Under the pieces are notes generated by a model that saw only the letters and a list, made by a program, of their open reading frames with translations, was not told the DNA's origin and ran no database searches. 64,000 nt of DNA from Begonia masoniana. Lineage: Eukaryota; Streptophyta; Magnoliopsida; Cucurbitales; Begoniaceae. The DNA lies in assembly GCA_022432975.1 (NCBI GenBank), contig CM039509.1, forward strand, positions 16,960,324-17,024,323, written 5' to 3'. Positions 9,988 to 22,071 of this stretch are shown here, piece by piece. The position numbers were made by a program, and so were the translations under genes. Numbering within the stretch: the stretch's first letter is position 1; each line of letters begins with the position of its first letter.

Positions 9988-12900
9988 GAGGGCCATAGAA
10001 CCCAGTTGGTGATTGCTCCAAATAACCACAGTGTGGAGAGGTTCCTCATAGAGTTTCGACCGCACCAGTAGAGGAAAAATAGCAGAGAGGTGTTAAAAGG
10101 TCGTACGAGGGTTGCCATGGTAAAGGAAAACAGGCACAAGGAACTTCCGAAAAACCTCAATGTCCTAATTGCTAGAAGAAGCACTATGGTGTGTGTAGAT
10201 TGGGGACATACTGGCTTTTTAGATGTGGAGGGAAAGACCATTACGCCCAAATTGTCCAAGGACAGCTACCAATCGGGAGAGAGTCACACCGAGGATAATT
10301 GGCCCGATCGAAGACGAGGAAACTGCCCAGCCATCAGCTGTTTCAAGTAGGGTTTTATCTCCCCAGGTAATAAAACGAGGAACAATAGAATAGAAATAGG
10401 GTAGTTGGAGCGATGGCTCAATGACAACATATAAGTACGATAGATAAAAGTAGGCAAAAGAACGGTAGAAGGTAGGTAGAAGGGGTTCCTAGGTTAACCT
10501 CGACGAGAAGGTAGTAGGTTAATTAAATGATAATATAGACCTTATAGAAAGAGAGTTATGCGTTAATAGGGCTAATCTAACTTCACCACATGAAGTTGTA
10601 AACTTGGAATTGAGTTGCCATTAGAAGGATACAACTTGCGAGATATAAGGTTTAAATAGAAAGAAACTGGACCCTAGTTGAAAAACCCTTAGGATTTTAG
10701 AATATGATCAATCAAGGAGAAATTTGAAGTTTTGACGTAAGATTTACTAAAGGATACGCTAGATTGTCAAGATGTGTTAGTGCGTATGAATAAACAGGAA
10801 ATGGTAGCAGGAATTTGAATATCCTAGATCCGCGAGAGATTAGGAGAGTCTAGACAAAGGTAGCCTTCAAAAGTTTAGTTTAAATAAATTGTTGAGAGGG
10901 AATGTAAAGTGTTAATTCCTATGGCAAAGGGGCGATAGATCGGATACAACGTTGTAGATGAGAGATCGAAGTGATTTCAAGAGAATATTCATATCGACCG
11001 ATATCAATGAAGAAGATAAGGGAATTTACTCGGAGTTGAAAGGTTAACAAATCTCGAGGCAATAGAGAATCAAGGTTATACGAAAGATAATACTCGGGTA
11101 ACAGAATTTGCCAATCTCCAAGGGATACGCATCATCTGAGAAGAAAAATTGGTAACAGATGTTTTCCCCTTTTGCAAAAAGACTTCAATCTACATACTAT
11201 AAAAAAGGGAGACCAAGCAAAGTTAAGAGTGATAGGTAAGTAGTAGACATGTCATGCATTGGTATAGTTTAATTAGAGGTTATTAGCCAAGAGTGTAAGA
11301 GCTAGAAAGAACTTAGAAACCCAAACGCAATAACTACTGAGGGAAAAGTTTAGCACTCCAAATTAGAGGGTATGTTTTGGGGTTTAAAACAACTAGTATA
11401 ACCATAGAAGGGATAACGATTCAACTAGAGTGAGTATCTAGTTGGTACGATTTAAGTTGAGAGCCATAGATGTGAGACTTGCCACCGAGATGGAAGTAGG
11501 AACATCAATGTTCAGAGAACTAGGAAGGCTAGTCTTGATGAAGAGAGGTTGTAAATTAATGGAAAAATAAAGAGGTAAAATTTGAGAATTCGAGGAGATT
11601 GGATTAAGGGTGTGAACCTATCTACAACAAGTTGCAAACAAGAAAGTTGTTGGATGAATCGTTGTACGAGAGCCAAATAGAATATTTAGAACCCGACTAA
11701 GAGGGGCGAAAGAACGTAGACCGTTTAGTAACTTCGAAGAAATCCTTGGGCAATGCTAGAAATAGGTGCCGGAGGTTGTTATATTAAATAAAGAGCTAAG
11801 ATTAGAAGTTTAGCCCATTGTTTTGTACCCAATGATTTGAGGATTTAATGGATTATCGAATAAAGAGAACGGGGTTTTGTACACGGACTATCTAAGTAAA
11901 CTTAGAAGTGAGGCTAAGTTAGGAAAAAGTTCCAGAGGTTCGACTCGTATTCGACAAATCAAAATCGATGAGTACACAAATGCCTTAAAGTTACAACAAA
12001 TAAATTAGAATGTATCAATGGTGAAACTTAGGGAATCGACTACAGTCAGAGTTTATAAAAATGAAATATGACAAACGGAGTGTAAGGTAGATTATATAAG
12101 AATTCAGTTAAGGAGGTAACGAGGGAGCTTGTCATTGTAGCTTAGAACGAAATGTGATGTTTATAGGGTCTTACATATAAGGGAGCCAAGACCTTAAAAG
12201 AGCAGCGACTTTAACTCCCAGTTGGACTCGTTGAGACCATGGGGTAATTTCGATTAGATAGCTTGCAAAATATAGAGACCGGGATTTTAATTAGAAAACC
12301 CACATAGGAATAGCTATTAAGATCGTTAAGGTGCTTAAGAAAGTATACAGCTTGGGTACTATTGATAAAATAGTTCTGGGGGATTAATACTAAAGAAAAT
12401 GTAGAAATTTGAGTTGGCATACATTCCGACTACAGACGCCGTCGATGGAATTGTGAAGAAGTTTGGGTTACAGCCCATGAGTTGGAAGAAATTTTTAGAT
12501 GGTATTCGATCTAGCTGATGTTAAGAAGCTTAGATATAGCTATGATCTAAAGGAATAGCTAAAGAAAGATTTTGATGGAAGAAACTTTGAAGTTTTCTTC
12601 ATTAGGAAATCGAGGACTTGAATTGAACTTTAATTGGGAAAGCCCGAATATAAGGCCAAGTAAAAAGGGTGAGGAAGTTTAACTTATGGATGGTTAGGTG
12701 GAAGCCGATGCATGTGTAAATTATTTACATGCATATAAACCCAGTTGGGTTATTCGAATTGGAGATTTAGGAGTTGTTAACACGTGAGGCATAACCAAGG
12801 ACGTGTTTAGTCAAATCAAACACAGTGGATGTGGTCAGGAGGCTAATGTTGCGTCAATTGGTTTTAGGAGTTTTGGTTTAGAACCATAGGGATTTACCCT

Positions 12901-13072
12901 AAGTATGGATAGGATCGAAGTTCTTAAGGGGAAATCCGGTTAGTTTTGAGACGGAGGAAAGGTACTCGAAAAGAACAGAGCGATTGTAGATTGAAGTATA
13001 AAGCTACAAGGCATGAGGCGTGAACTTCAAAGATTATAAGTTAAATCAAATTTTGAGGACAAAATTGTAATT
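9988..13072 (+). other. G non-coding internal domain
   Basis: About 3.1 kb rich in A and G, with no frame that encodes a recognisable domain. Some stretches match the internal region of B: CTACAACAAGTTGCAAAC (around 11625) against a similar string near 41118, and GGTTCGACTCGTAT around 11937 against 41352. So the two non-autonomous families share an ancient internal domain. The right end has the inverted repeat AAATTTTGAGGACAAAATT (13048-13066). Confidence 0.7.
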
Positions 13073-13085
13073 AAGGTGGAAGGAA
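13073..13085 (+). other. G polypurine tract
   Basis: AAGGTGGAAGGAA immediately precedes the 3' LTR. Confidence 0.8.
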
Positions 13086-15889
13086 CGTAACACGCAATGG
13101 CATTTTCGTAAATAAAGCCAATTAAGCCGTTTCACGAACGGAAAGTTCTCTTGGAACTCTATGAATAAATTAGAGTCTCTGGAGGAATAAGAGATATTTT
13201 AGAGACGTAACGATGGTTTTACGAGTTTTGACATTTCTCGTAATATAAGAATATTTTAGTAAATATAGCGAACGAGATCCGTTTTGTAAACAAAAAGTTT
13301 TAATAGGGCCCATATGATTAATATGAATTTTAGGAGAAGCATGGAGATTTCGAGATCCAAATCGTAAGAGTAACACTCAGGTTTTCGTTTTTAACCCTAT
13401 AGGGGTTTAATTCGTAAAAATAGTAAATTAAGTCTGTTTTATGAACGGTGAGTTTTATTGGAGCCCCAAGAGTAAATCATAATTATTAGTGAAATAAGAA
13501 AGTTTGGAAAAACCGGACCGATAGACAATTAACAAAAAAAATGGAAAATCAAATGGAAGGGCAAACTTGTAATTTGACAAGTCAAATTATATTAAAACAC
13601 ATAAACCCCTCTTTCACCCACACTTCACATTTTCTCTCCCTCTCCTTTCTCTCCAACGACGATCTTTCCCCCCCCCCCCCCTCCACGGCCATGCATCACG
13701 TTTTTCCGTCGTTCTTCCTCCGATCTTCAACGGTTCTTCAAGTTTCCTTCTCCTAGCGGTATCCTAGGTAAGAGTCTATAGTTTTGGAGCTTTAGTTCTC
13801 AATCTTTAGGTTGTTTAACGATTAGGGTTTCGTTAGGTTTCGTTGAAAATAGTTGGGTTTTGTTAAAAAGGTTAGTTATGGTAGTATTGATGATTATTGA
13901 AAGTTATTGGATGAAAAATTGGGTGTATTCAATGTTTAGGTTGAAAAAATCAGAAATTTGGAGCTTGGAAACCTCCATTAATGGAGGTTGGTTAGTGGTG
14001 AGCATAAATTGCTCGATGAAATGCCTGAGAGAGGTTTATTAGAATTTTAGGAAATTTCCTTTAGTTAGAAGTTTCATTAGTTTACGAAATTTCATTGTTT
14101 AGACCCGTTTTTAACAAAGAACATTGTGGATTGGCTTAGGTGAACGCAGCTCACGGATAGAGCTCAGTGCGCTAAGGACGACAGGTAAGTTCTCATGACT
14201 TACTGTGGCCTATTGGCCTACACCATAAGTCGCAATTTGTGTTAAGGATTGTTTGGTGCTGTGCTTGTTTAATTGCTTTGGTTGGGTAGTTAGGATTCGG
14301 TTGTTTTTATAAGTTAAGTATTATTATGTTTTGATGGTATTGGTAGCGTTTTGATGGTATTCACGTTATGTATGTTTATATTACGTATTGAACTGTTCAT
14401 GCATCATAGTTTTCAAAATGCCATGAAAAATGTATTTACGCATTGATTTCAAAGAAATGGTATTGCATGCATGTGGCAAGTAAAGTATCATAGTAAACAA
14501 CGCATGGTGGTTATTCGGGGAGAGGTACGGACCTGGCGTTCCATGGTGAGTGGGTCTCCCTCCTTTCAGATGGTGTGGGCTATCTACCCGCTTGAATGAG
14601 CCCTATCCATCTAACTGAGAAAGGGCCCGATAACCAAGATTGACACGTACTGAAATGAAACGACATGGACGGATTTCATAGCATTGAACATACATGATCA
14701 CGCATAGACATTTATGTAGAATTTACTGAGATTTTTATCTCATAGGTGTCTTTATGGTGTAGGTGACTTTGAGCAAGGTGAGGACGACGTCCCTCAACCT
14801 GACGAGCCTGCACATTGACGAAGGATGCCCGTGGGAGCAGCTAGTGCAATCGGTGCGAACTTGACCCGTCGGAGCAGTAGGTTAAGTGTTTTGGGATTAA
14901 TAGGCTAATAGGGGATAGTTAGATGAATTGTATAGAAATTCATATTAGGATACTTGGTATCTGGATAGGTTATAAATTGATGTGTTTGATGATTTTGTTA
15001 GCTTCCGCTATGTATGTGTGAATATTGATGAAATAGGTCAGTTTTGATGATTTAAATGGATTAGGTTTTGTTGGTATTGATAAATTATATTTTTGATGTA
15101 TATTTTTGGATGTGATAGATATGGATGAATTGAAGAATTTATAAAGGTGAATTTGATGCTTGGGGAGGAAAGGAAGTGAGTTGATGTTGAGTATGTAGAG
15201 TTAGTTAAGTATGGAGGAGAGTGGAAGTGCTGAATGGGTAAAAAAATGGGGAAATTGCCTTTGAAGTGTCTACCGGTTCTTGCAGGGGTAGACACCTTGC
15301 CAGGCAAGGTGTCGACCCCTCAGACAAGGTGTCGACCGAACTTACAAAAGAATGCAACCCGAGAGCAAAACTGTCTTTGAAGTGTCGACCCCTCAGACAA
15401 GGTGTCGACCGCTGTTGCAAGGTGTCGACCGATTTAAGTACAAAGAAAAACCAGAACCTTTTTTGGGGTCGACCACTATTATGAAGTGTCGATCGAAAGC
15501 TCTGGGGGTCGACCAGGGTGCTATTTATAGTGTTAAACTTGAGATTTTGGTTAATTTTATTTTGTAACGAGTCTTCCACGCACAGTAGTCTTCTGCCGAA
15601 TGAGGTTAATTGTCTCTAAACAAGTGAGATTAAAGGATTGAAACCTTAGACGAGTCATTTTGGGTACGTTTAAGTTAGATCCCGAATGTCGATAGAAATG
15701 GATTGAACGCCTGAGTCCGTTCTCTAATGAGCGAAACGAAAGAAAACGAATAGACAAATGATGAACGAATGAAAAATGCAATGAAAGAAAAATGATAAAG
15801 ATTTACGGGCGAGGGTAGTATCCACGTATGTATGTAAGCACGCACGACACAGGTCGTGGCGGCACCGACACAGGGTCGGGGTCGTCACA
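13086..15889 (+). repeat. G 3' LTR (2804 bp)
   Basis: Begins CGTAACACGC, a mutated TGTAACACCC, and ends GTCGTCACA. It keeps the segment deleted from the 5' LTR (about 14736-15436). That segment includes the conserved TTATGGTGTAGGTGA block (14750-14770) and a cluster of GTCGAC palindromes (15311, 15331, 15384, 15404, 15424). A C run lies near 13668. The CCTCCATTAATGGAGG palindrome is at 13972-13987. Confidence 0.9.
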
Positions 15890-15894
15890 CATGC
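15890..15894. repeat. TSD CATGC of G, right copy
   Basis: Matches 7576-7580. Confidence 0.9.
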
Positions 15895-17100
15895 AATCTT
15901 CCGATTCATGTTCACTTTCTTCTTCTACCTCTTCTTCTTCTTTATCGAGGCATTGTCCATCGTCATTCTCACTTTCCCATTCTCCAGTTGATTCTTTGAT
16001 TACCATCACACGACGGTTAGAGCATTCATTAGCATAATGTCCTTTGCTGAGACACTTATAGTATTGGACATCACGTGCTCTTTGTCCTTTAGATGAATTT
16101 ACTTGATTCTTGTCCATTAGAGGGGGTTTGTTGGTATTATTGGTTCCTTTTGGAGCCATTACGGTTAATTGGCTTCTTATCGTCATTTCTCGAGGAAGGC
16201 TTGGGCTTGTCGTGCTCTAAATTTTGAGGTGGGAACTTACTGGGTAAATTGGTCTTTCGTTTTCTCTTTAGTTGTCTTTCCACCGTAAGTGCTAACTGAA
16301 CGACCATGTCCATAGCCTCTAGTTGTTGCATCTCAACCGCGTCGTCTATATCGTGATTTAACCTATGAATAAACCTCGTGTTGAGGTGCTCCTATGGCTC
16401 CTCAATAGCACAACGCATATTGAGTGTCTCAAATTCGGTGAGGTATTCATCTACTCTTAGGCTACTTTTTCATAAATTGTTGAGTTGATGAAAGAGTTCA
16501 TGTTTGTAATGTCGAGGAATGAACCTCTTGTGCATAAGTTATTTCATGGAGTTCCATGTGGAGACCACCAGAGTGCGTCATGGCCCGTGAGTTCTAGTGA
16601 GGTAAGTTGAATCTTTACTCTCTCGGAGTAATCGTGACATTCAAAAACTCGCTGAACCTTATCTACCCAATCCAAAAGGTAAGTTTGGCACACGTTCCAT
16701 TGAAAGGGGGAATGGTGATCTTAACATTGCAGAGGTCATCGTTGTCCTTACAATGATTCGGGCAAGATTACTCGTCATCATATCCGGCCCAATCCTTATC
16801 CTCCGAGTCATAAAAATGGGGTCTCCTTATTTGAGGCTCGGCCCATCCATCTTCCTCTAAGGGTCTTTGGATAGGTGTTCTACGTCTAGGACGTTCGGTT
16901 CTAATCCTTGAGGAGGTTTCATGTGAAGGGTCTCTTTCATTTGTCTCTCTTCGGGGATGGTTTATCATGTGATCTCTAATTTGGGTCATCTCAAGGGAAA
17001 CGTCCTTGAGTTGTTGGGTGAGGGTAACAACCAATCCCATTAAGGAATTGAGTTGACATTGCATGCTACCTTGCATGCTTGTTTCACCCTCTTGTCGATT
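15895..17100 (-). pseudogene. gag: F1 gag (broken)
   Basis: Minus-strand pieces, in order: an N-terminal segment (17076-16768) with LMGLVVTLTQQLKDV and a basic RPRRRTPIQRP run; a capsid-like part (about 16740-16340) broken by stops and frameshifts but still showing VDKVQRVFE-like text; a lysine-rich linker (16331-16137); then the zinc knuckle near 16050, reading YKCLSKGHYANEC, and an acidic tail. The first knuckle Cys is Tyr here, while F2 keeps it (CFKC), so zinc binding would be impaired. Gag forms the virus-like particle. This copy is dead. It continues, across element G, into protease at 7580. Confidence 0.85.
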
Positions 17101-17769
17101 ATGTGTGGGAGGGGGAGTGTCCCTAGCTCAGTTAGGTTCTTGGTAACGAGGGAGGTCATGTGTAAATCCACTCCAGATGTGCCCTAGAGGGACGTCACTC
17201 GATCGGAAACCAAGGCCTTAGCATTATCGAATCTATTCACTAACAAGCCCAATTCTTTTGCAGGACTTGAAGACCTCTGCAAGGATTTGGATTGGGAGCT
17301 GTACACAAGGGACCTGGATCAACCATTTCACTTGCTATATTGGGAACCAAAGACGGAGGCACTTGAAGAAGGGATTTGTCTTCCTCGGGAATAAATTGTA
17401 ACTTTCGGTTTATTGTTTTATTTTTGGCAAACATTTTTGGCAAACATTGGTCTTTTTGTACTGATTTATAGTTACATGCATCCCTAGGCATTATGATTAG
17501 ATGTATGCAATGTTAAATGGTGGTTTGGAAGATGGTTGAACTGACGAGTGTGTTGTTGCACTAGGCCAAGGTTTTTGCCCATTTTAACATACATTTCATG
17601 GTATTAAATGACAAGTAAAATAACAGCAAATAACAAGATATGAATAGCATAAAGTTAGCTCAAAGTAGAATCAAAAATAATCCTAGAAAGTAAGAACGGC
17701 TTTCTCGATTTTGTGTCAACTTTTGGCTAACGCCAAAGACAACTAAAACGCATGTGGAAAGCACCTTGT
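17101..17769 (-). other. F1 leader and possible gag N-terminus
   Basis: Between the primer site and recognisable gag. An 83-codon minus-strand frame (17491-17240, starting MPRDACNYKS) has no family I recognise. A small intergenic-like stretch at 17500-17769 holds nothing else I can support. Confidence 0.45.
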
Positions 17770-17781
17770 GCTCTGATACCA
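17770..17781 (-). other. F1 primer-binding site
   Basis: The minus strand reads TGGTATCAGAGC, two bases from the LTR end (CCGTGTCA). It fixes the orientation of F1. Confidence 0.92.
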
Positions 17782-17783
17782 CT

Positions 17784-18835
17784 TGACACGGGGTCCCTTA
17801 GAGAAGGGGCCCTGTAACCCACGAAAGATAACCAAATATTTGGTAGGGTGTGTGAAGTGTCGATAACCGAGGACAAGTAGAATAAATGAATAGCAAAATG
17901 CAATGCTAAGAAGAATGAGATGGGGAAATGGAGATGGCAGATTCTACATGGGGGGGGGGGGGGTGGGGGAAAGTGATAAAAATGCAAATAATAATAGAGT
18001 AAAAAGATGAAAGTGAATAAGGTGTGCAAAGTGAAGAAGATGAAGATGAAGATGGAGAAGAAAATGCAAATAAATGAAGTGAAGTGTGTGAAGGGTGAAT
18101 GGCCGAAATTAAATGTGATGTTGTGTGTGGAGATGTGATGAAATGAAATACCCTTGGCAGACCTGAGGAGCTATCTCACGTTTGAGCTCTCAGGTGCACG
18201 TTTTTTTGGAGGAAAACGACCACTGTAGGCCTAGGTTTCTTCCTCGAAGTCCTTACTCTCAAGAGAGCAAGGTCAGGGAAAAGGTATGAGTTAACCTAGC
18301 AACCTTAAGCTAGGCTAACAATGAAGGGCTACTCCACTCGATAGAAATCGAGGAAAACACCCGAAGGGCTTCTAACACAAAGTTAGGGAAATAGGAATTT
18401 CATAAAATGGGCAAAAGTATTTTACACACACTAATGCAATGCTTAAATAGGCAACCTAAGGTGGATGATTAAGGTTTGGCAAGAGGAGAGTTGAGGAGAG
18501 CCATTGGATTGAAGAGTGATCGGCGGCTAAGATTATAGATCCGTACGTGCGCTCCACCTACGGTCGAGGTGCATTCTGTGTGCGCCTGATCAAGGACCAG
18601 TAGCTGCTCACTATGCGCTAGATGGCCAGTTCTGATGCAACCTGGAGCGTGCCATCCAGTGGCCATGATGATGATCCGTGGGCGCGCCATCATATGGTCC
18701 AGCAACGCTGCTCCGTGCGCCTCATCTGACGGTGATGCTGCTGCCCACACGCGCCACTCCCTTGCTACCCAATGTTGCCCGCGCGTGCCCAGCTAGTAGG
18801 CCACACTTGATCCGAGCCATGGATTAGTCAATGGT
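17784..18835 (-). repeat. F1 5' LTR, part 1
   Basis: The 3' portion, in element sense, of the F1 5' LTR, ending TGTCA at 17784 next to the primer site. It has a G run at 17951-17962 and a GC-rich segment at 18530-18800 at the same relative place as in the solo LTR (6000-6250). H interrupts it. Confidence 0.88.
18831..18835. repeat. TSD ATGGT of H, left copy
   Basis: ATGGT precedes H and recurs at 21600-21604. The F LTR continues across. Confidence 0.9.
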
Positions 18836-21599
18836 TGTAACACCCAGTTTTATGGGTTTTTGAATTGTGCGCAGTGGTTATTTTGTAAATAACTGAAATA
18901 TGTCTGTTTTGCGAATTAAGAGTTTTAATGGAATCCTTATATTATATATGAATTTTGAGAGAATTATGGAAATTTAAGGAATTCAAACCGAGATATAATG
19001 CTTAAGTTTCTAGTTTTAACCTTATGGTGGTTTAATTCGTAAAAACATCAAATTACATCCGTTTGATGAATGGAAAGTTTTATTAGAGCCCTAGTAATAA
19101 GTCAGAATTATTGGTGAAATAAGGAAATTTTGAAGAAACCAAACCGATAGTCAAATAATGAGATAAACAGAAAATCAAATGGAGGGGCAAAATAGTCAAT
19201 TACTAGGTCAAATGAAATTAAATAGGCAAAACCCCATTTCTTCCCAACACTTACGTGATTTCATTTCTCCCTCTCCTTCCTCTCAACGGCGACGCTTCTC
19301 TTCCACGGCTTCTCCACCATTTCTCCGCGGTTGTCCTCCAATCTTCGAGTTCCCTTCACATTTTCTCTTCCCCTCGTGATTCTAGGTAAGAATCTATGAT
19401 TTTCCGGCATTAGTTCTCGATTTTTAGAGGTTGGAACGTTTAGGGTTTCATAGAAATTTCGTAGAAACAGTTGGGTTTTGTTAGGAAACGTTAGAAATTA
19501 CCTTATTAACATTTATTAGTCGAAATAATGGATGATTTGGGCGTTTGTTTGGAAAAATCGGGTTTGGATGTTGGTGAAACCTCCATTAATGGAGTTTGAC
19601 AATTTGTGAGCGTAAGTTGCTCGATGAAATGCCCGAGAGAGATTTATTATAGTTTTAGGAAATTTCCTTTAGTTAGGAGTTTCGTAAATTTTTGAAATTT
19701 TATGTTTAAGCTCAGTTTTGACAAAAGAACGCTATGGTTTGCTTTATGTGACAAGGCTAGAACCAAGGAGCCCGGTGTGCACGGGACGAGAGGTAAGTTC
19801 TCGTGACTTACTTGGCTGATTTGGCCTATAGCATATGAATTTGTTGATTCGAGGATATTGGAGATGTTTGATGGTTTTGGTTAATAGGTCGGGTAGTTAG
19901 TTTAGTTTAAATTGTATAATGTTTTTCGTTTATTGCTTGTTATGTGTTGTGGTCGTTTATTGTATCGCACGTGTCCACACATCATGGTTTTCTCAAAAAG
20001 CACGAAAAGGAATTTCCATGCACGTTTTCATGAAAAGGAAAAGCATAATGAAAATGGTAAAGAAATGTATGTATGATGGTCACGTCGATGGCGGTGGGTC
20101 AGACATGGCTGTCCGATGAAGCATGTTTTCCCCCCGGGATCCAACCGCCGGATGTACCACTTTTTATCTACTGAGAGTGAAGCCCTAGTGACTAAAATGA
20201 AATGAAATGTATAGCGAAAAGGTAGGATGCATGATTTATGAACTGTACATGCATTGCATTCACGTGCATTCACGTAGACTTACTGAGCCCCTAGCTCACC
20301 TGTTATTTCTATGGTGTAGGTGACTTAGAGCAAGGTAAGGAGGATTTCTCTCCACCTGACAAGCCTGCAGCTTGAAGGAGGATGCTCGGGGAGCGGTTGG
20401 CATAGTCGATGCACACTTGACCCGTGGGAGCATAGGTTAAATATTTTGGTTTGTTTTGGGTTGAAATGGGCTGATGGGTGATATTATTTGATGAAATGTA
20501 TAGAAAAACATATTAGGATGCTTGGTATCTGGATGATGGAGAAATTGATATATTTTGACGTATTTTGATGATTGTGGATAGTTTCCACTATATACGGACG
20601 GTTGTTTATGAAATAGATAGGATGTTGATTGTTTTGATATGGATTCGGATGAATGTGATGTTTTGGTGAAATATAATGGATTTTGGTTGAGTTTGGATGT
20701 TTTTAAAGTAGGTTGAAGTTGAACCGGATGTTTCGTGTCGGGAGTTGATGGTTTTAGGTAGGGTGTTCGGTTTTTGGATGAGTAATTTAGTTGGATTATT
20801 GATGGATATTTTGATGATGAATTTGAAGTGTGTATTGGGTGAAAATTTGAAGAAAAACGGCAAAGTGTTAGAAAAAAGGGGAAAGAGGGCGCGGGCGGCA
20901 AGCTAGCCGGGCGCTGGAGGCACGCTGGCCGTGCGCGCTCACGTGCGGGACGCGCGCTGGGCTTTCTGTGCGCGCGCCCAAGATGTGCCCGCCCGATCGA
21001 TCGCGCCCGAGGGGCGATCGATCGGCGTTTATGGTTGTTTTAGCTGAGAATCTGGGGAGGGCCCGATCGATCGCGCCCGAGGGGCGATCGATCGGCGTCT
21101 ACGATCGTTTTTAGTTGGGAGTCTAGAGCGGGCCCGATCGATCGGCCTTTGGGTCCGATCGATCGGCTTTACTCTTGAACCCAACGTGATTTTTTAAAAA
21201 ATTGACTTTTCAAAACACGTTTTAAGCCGACCTTTTACGATACTTTTAAACGTATTTTGCTAGCAATCTCCAAGTATTTTAAAGGAGTTTAACGACCCAA
21301 AAAGCGAGTCAACATTCTTCCGAAAAATGGTTTTAACCTCGTTTTAGTGATGTAAACGTCGATGAACTTTAAGGTTAGGTTAGAGCCCAAATGTCTAGAT
21401 ATGGATTGAAAGCCCGAGTCCGTTCTCTAATGATTAAATGAATGAAAAGGAAAGGAAACGAAGAATGCAATGAAAGAAAAAGAAAGAAAAGAAAAGAAAA
21501 AAATTTAAGTGAGAACGGGCGAGGGTAACACACATGTATGTATCTATGCACGCACGGCACAGGTCGTGGCTGCACCGACGCTGGGTCGAGGTCGTCACA
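18836..21599 (+). repeat. H: solo LTR related to G (2764 bp)
   Basis: Starts TGTAACACCCAG and ends GGTCGTCACA, with a perfect 5-bp TSD and no internal region. It is therefore a solo LTR left by LTR-LTR recombination. It shares with the G LTR the CT-rich leader (19250-19375), CTAGGTAAGAATC, the palindrome CCTCCATTAATGGAG (19580-19594), the GAGC/GCTC stem (19608-19622), the GGTGTAGGTGACTTAGAGC block (around 20315) and the CAGGTCGTGGCNGCACCGAC end. It differs by a GC-rich cassette with CGATCGATCG repeats (20880-21175). Confidence 0.9.
20990..21175. repeat. CGATCGATCG-rich tandem cassette in H
   Basis: Two near-identical blocks, each with CCCGATCGATCGCGCCCGAG and GGGCGATCGATCGG, plus a third partial block. 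The spacing is about 70 bp. It occupies the LTR position that holds GTCGAC repeats in G. Confidence 0.8.
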
Positions 21600-21604
21600 A
21601 TGGT
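21600..21604. repeat. TSD ATGGT of H, right copy
   Basis: Matches 18831-18835. Confidence 0.9.
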
Positions 21605-22071
21605 TGAGATTTTGCTAAGTCTTTGATCTATGTTGCCACTAGCACTTGTACCTGCAAAAACTGTACGTTAAGAGTGGGCTCTTCTTTGGGCGAAGGCTTT
21701 CTTTGGGCTCCTTTTATTGAAGAGAAAATCCTTAAGTGTGGAGAGCTTCTTAAGTTGGATGGCCAAGTCTTCAACCCATCATCCACCAACATTTATCTAA
21801 CCCTAACCACACAATATAATGCATGATGCAAATATAATAATCCATACAAAAAGGCTAATGTATGCCAAATAATTTCAAAAATAAAATTACACATTTAGAA
21901 GGACGGGAAGACAAATTCTCATAGGCCATTTGGTGATTCCTTCCATGCGCTCCAAGTGCATTCCTTCCGCATAATTATACCTGCAAAAAGAGAACACGTA
22001 ATAAGTAGAAAGATTAGATAATGTATGGGACTTTGCCAAATTTCTTTTTGAATGCAACCCGAGGCATGTCA
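21605..22071 (-). repeat. F1 5' LTR, part 2
   Basis: Continues the F1 LTR after H and begins, in element sense, TGACATGCC at 22071, matching the solo LTR start TGACATGC at 6768. Parts 1 and 2 total about 1.52 kb, close to the 1535-bp solo copy. Confidence 0.85.

Larger units (their letters stand above)
7581..15889 (+). mobile_element. G: non-autonomous LTR retrotransposon (8.3 kb)
   Basis: G has two LTRs, a perfect tRNA-Met primer site, a polypurine tract and a 5-bp TSD. Its 3.4-kb internal region has no protease, RT or integrase. Only a 48-codon gag N-terminal remnant is readable. This fits the LARD class (large retrotransposon derivatives), mobilised by proteins of a related Gypsy element. 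The gag remnant resembles the gag N-terminus of C, suggesting a C-like ancestor or helper. It lies inside F1 between gag and protease. Confidence 0.9.

Noticed and set aside
20437..20901. 154-codon minus-strand frame in H
   Set aside because: Low-complexity, Ser/Pro/Asn-rich, inside an LTR with no conserved counterpart in G or C.
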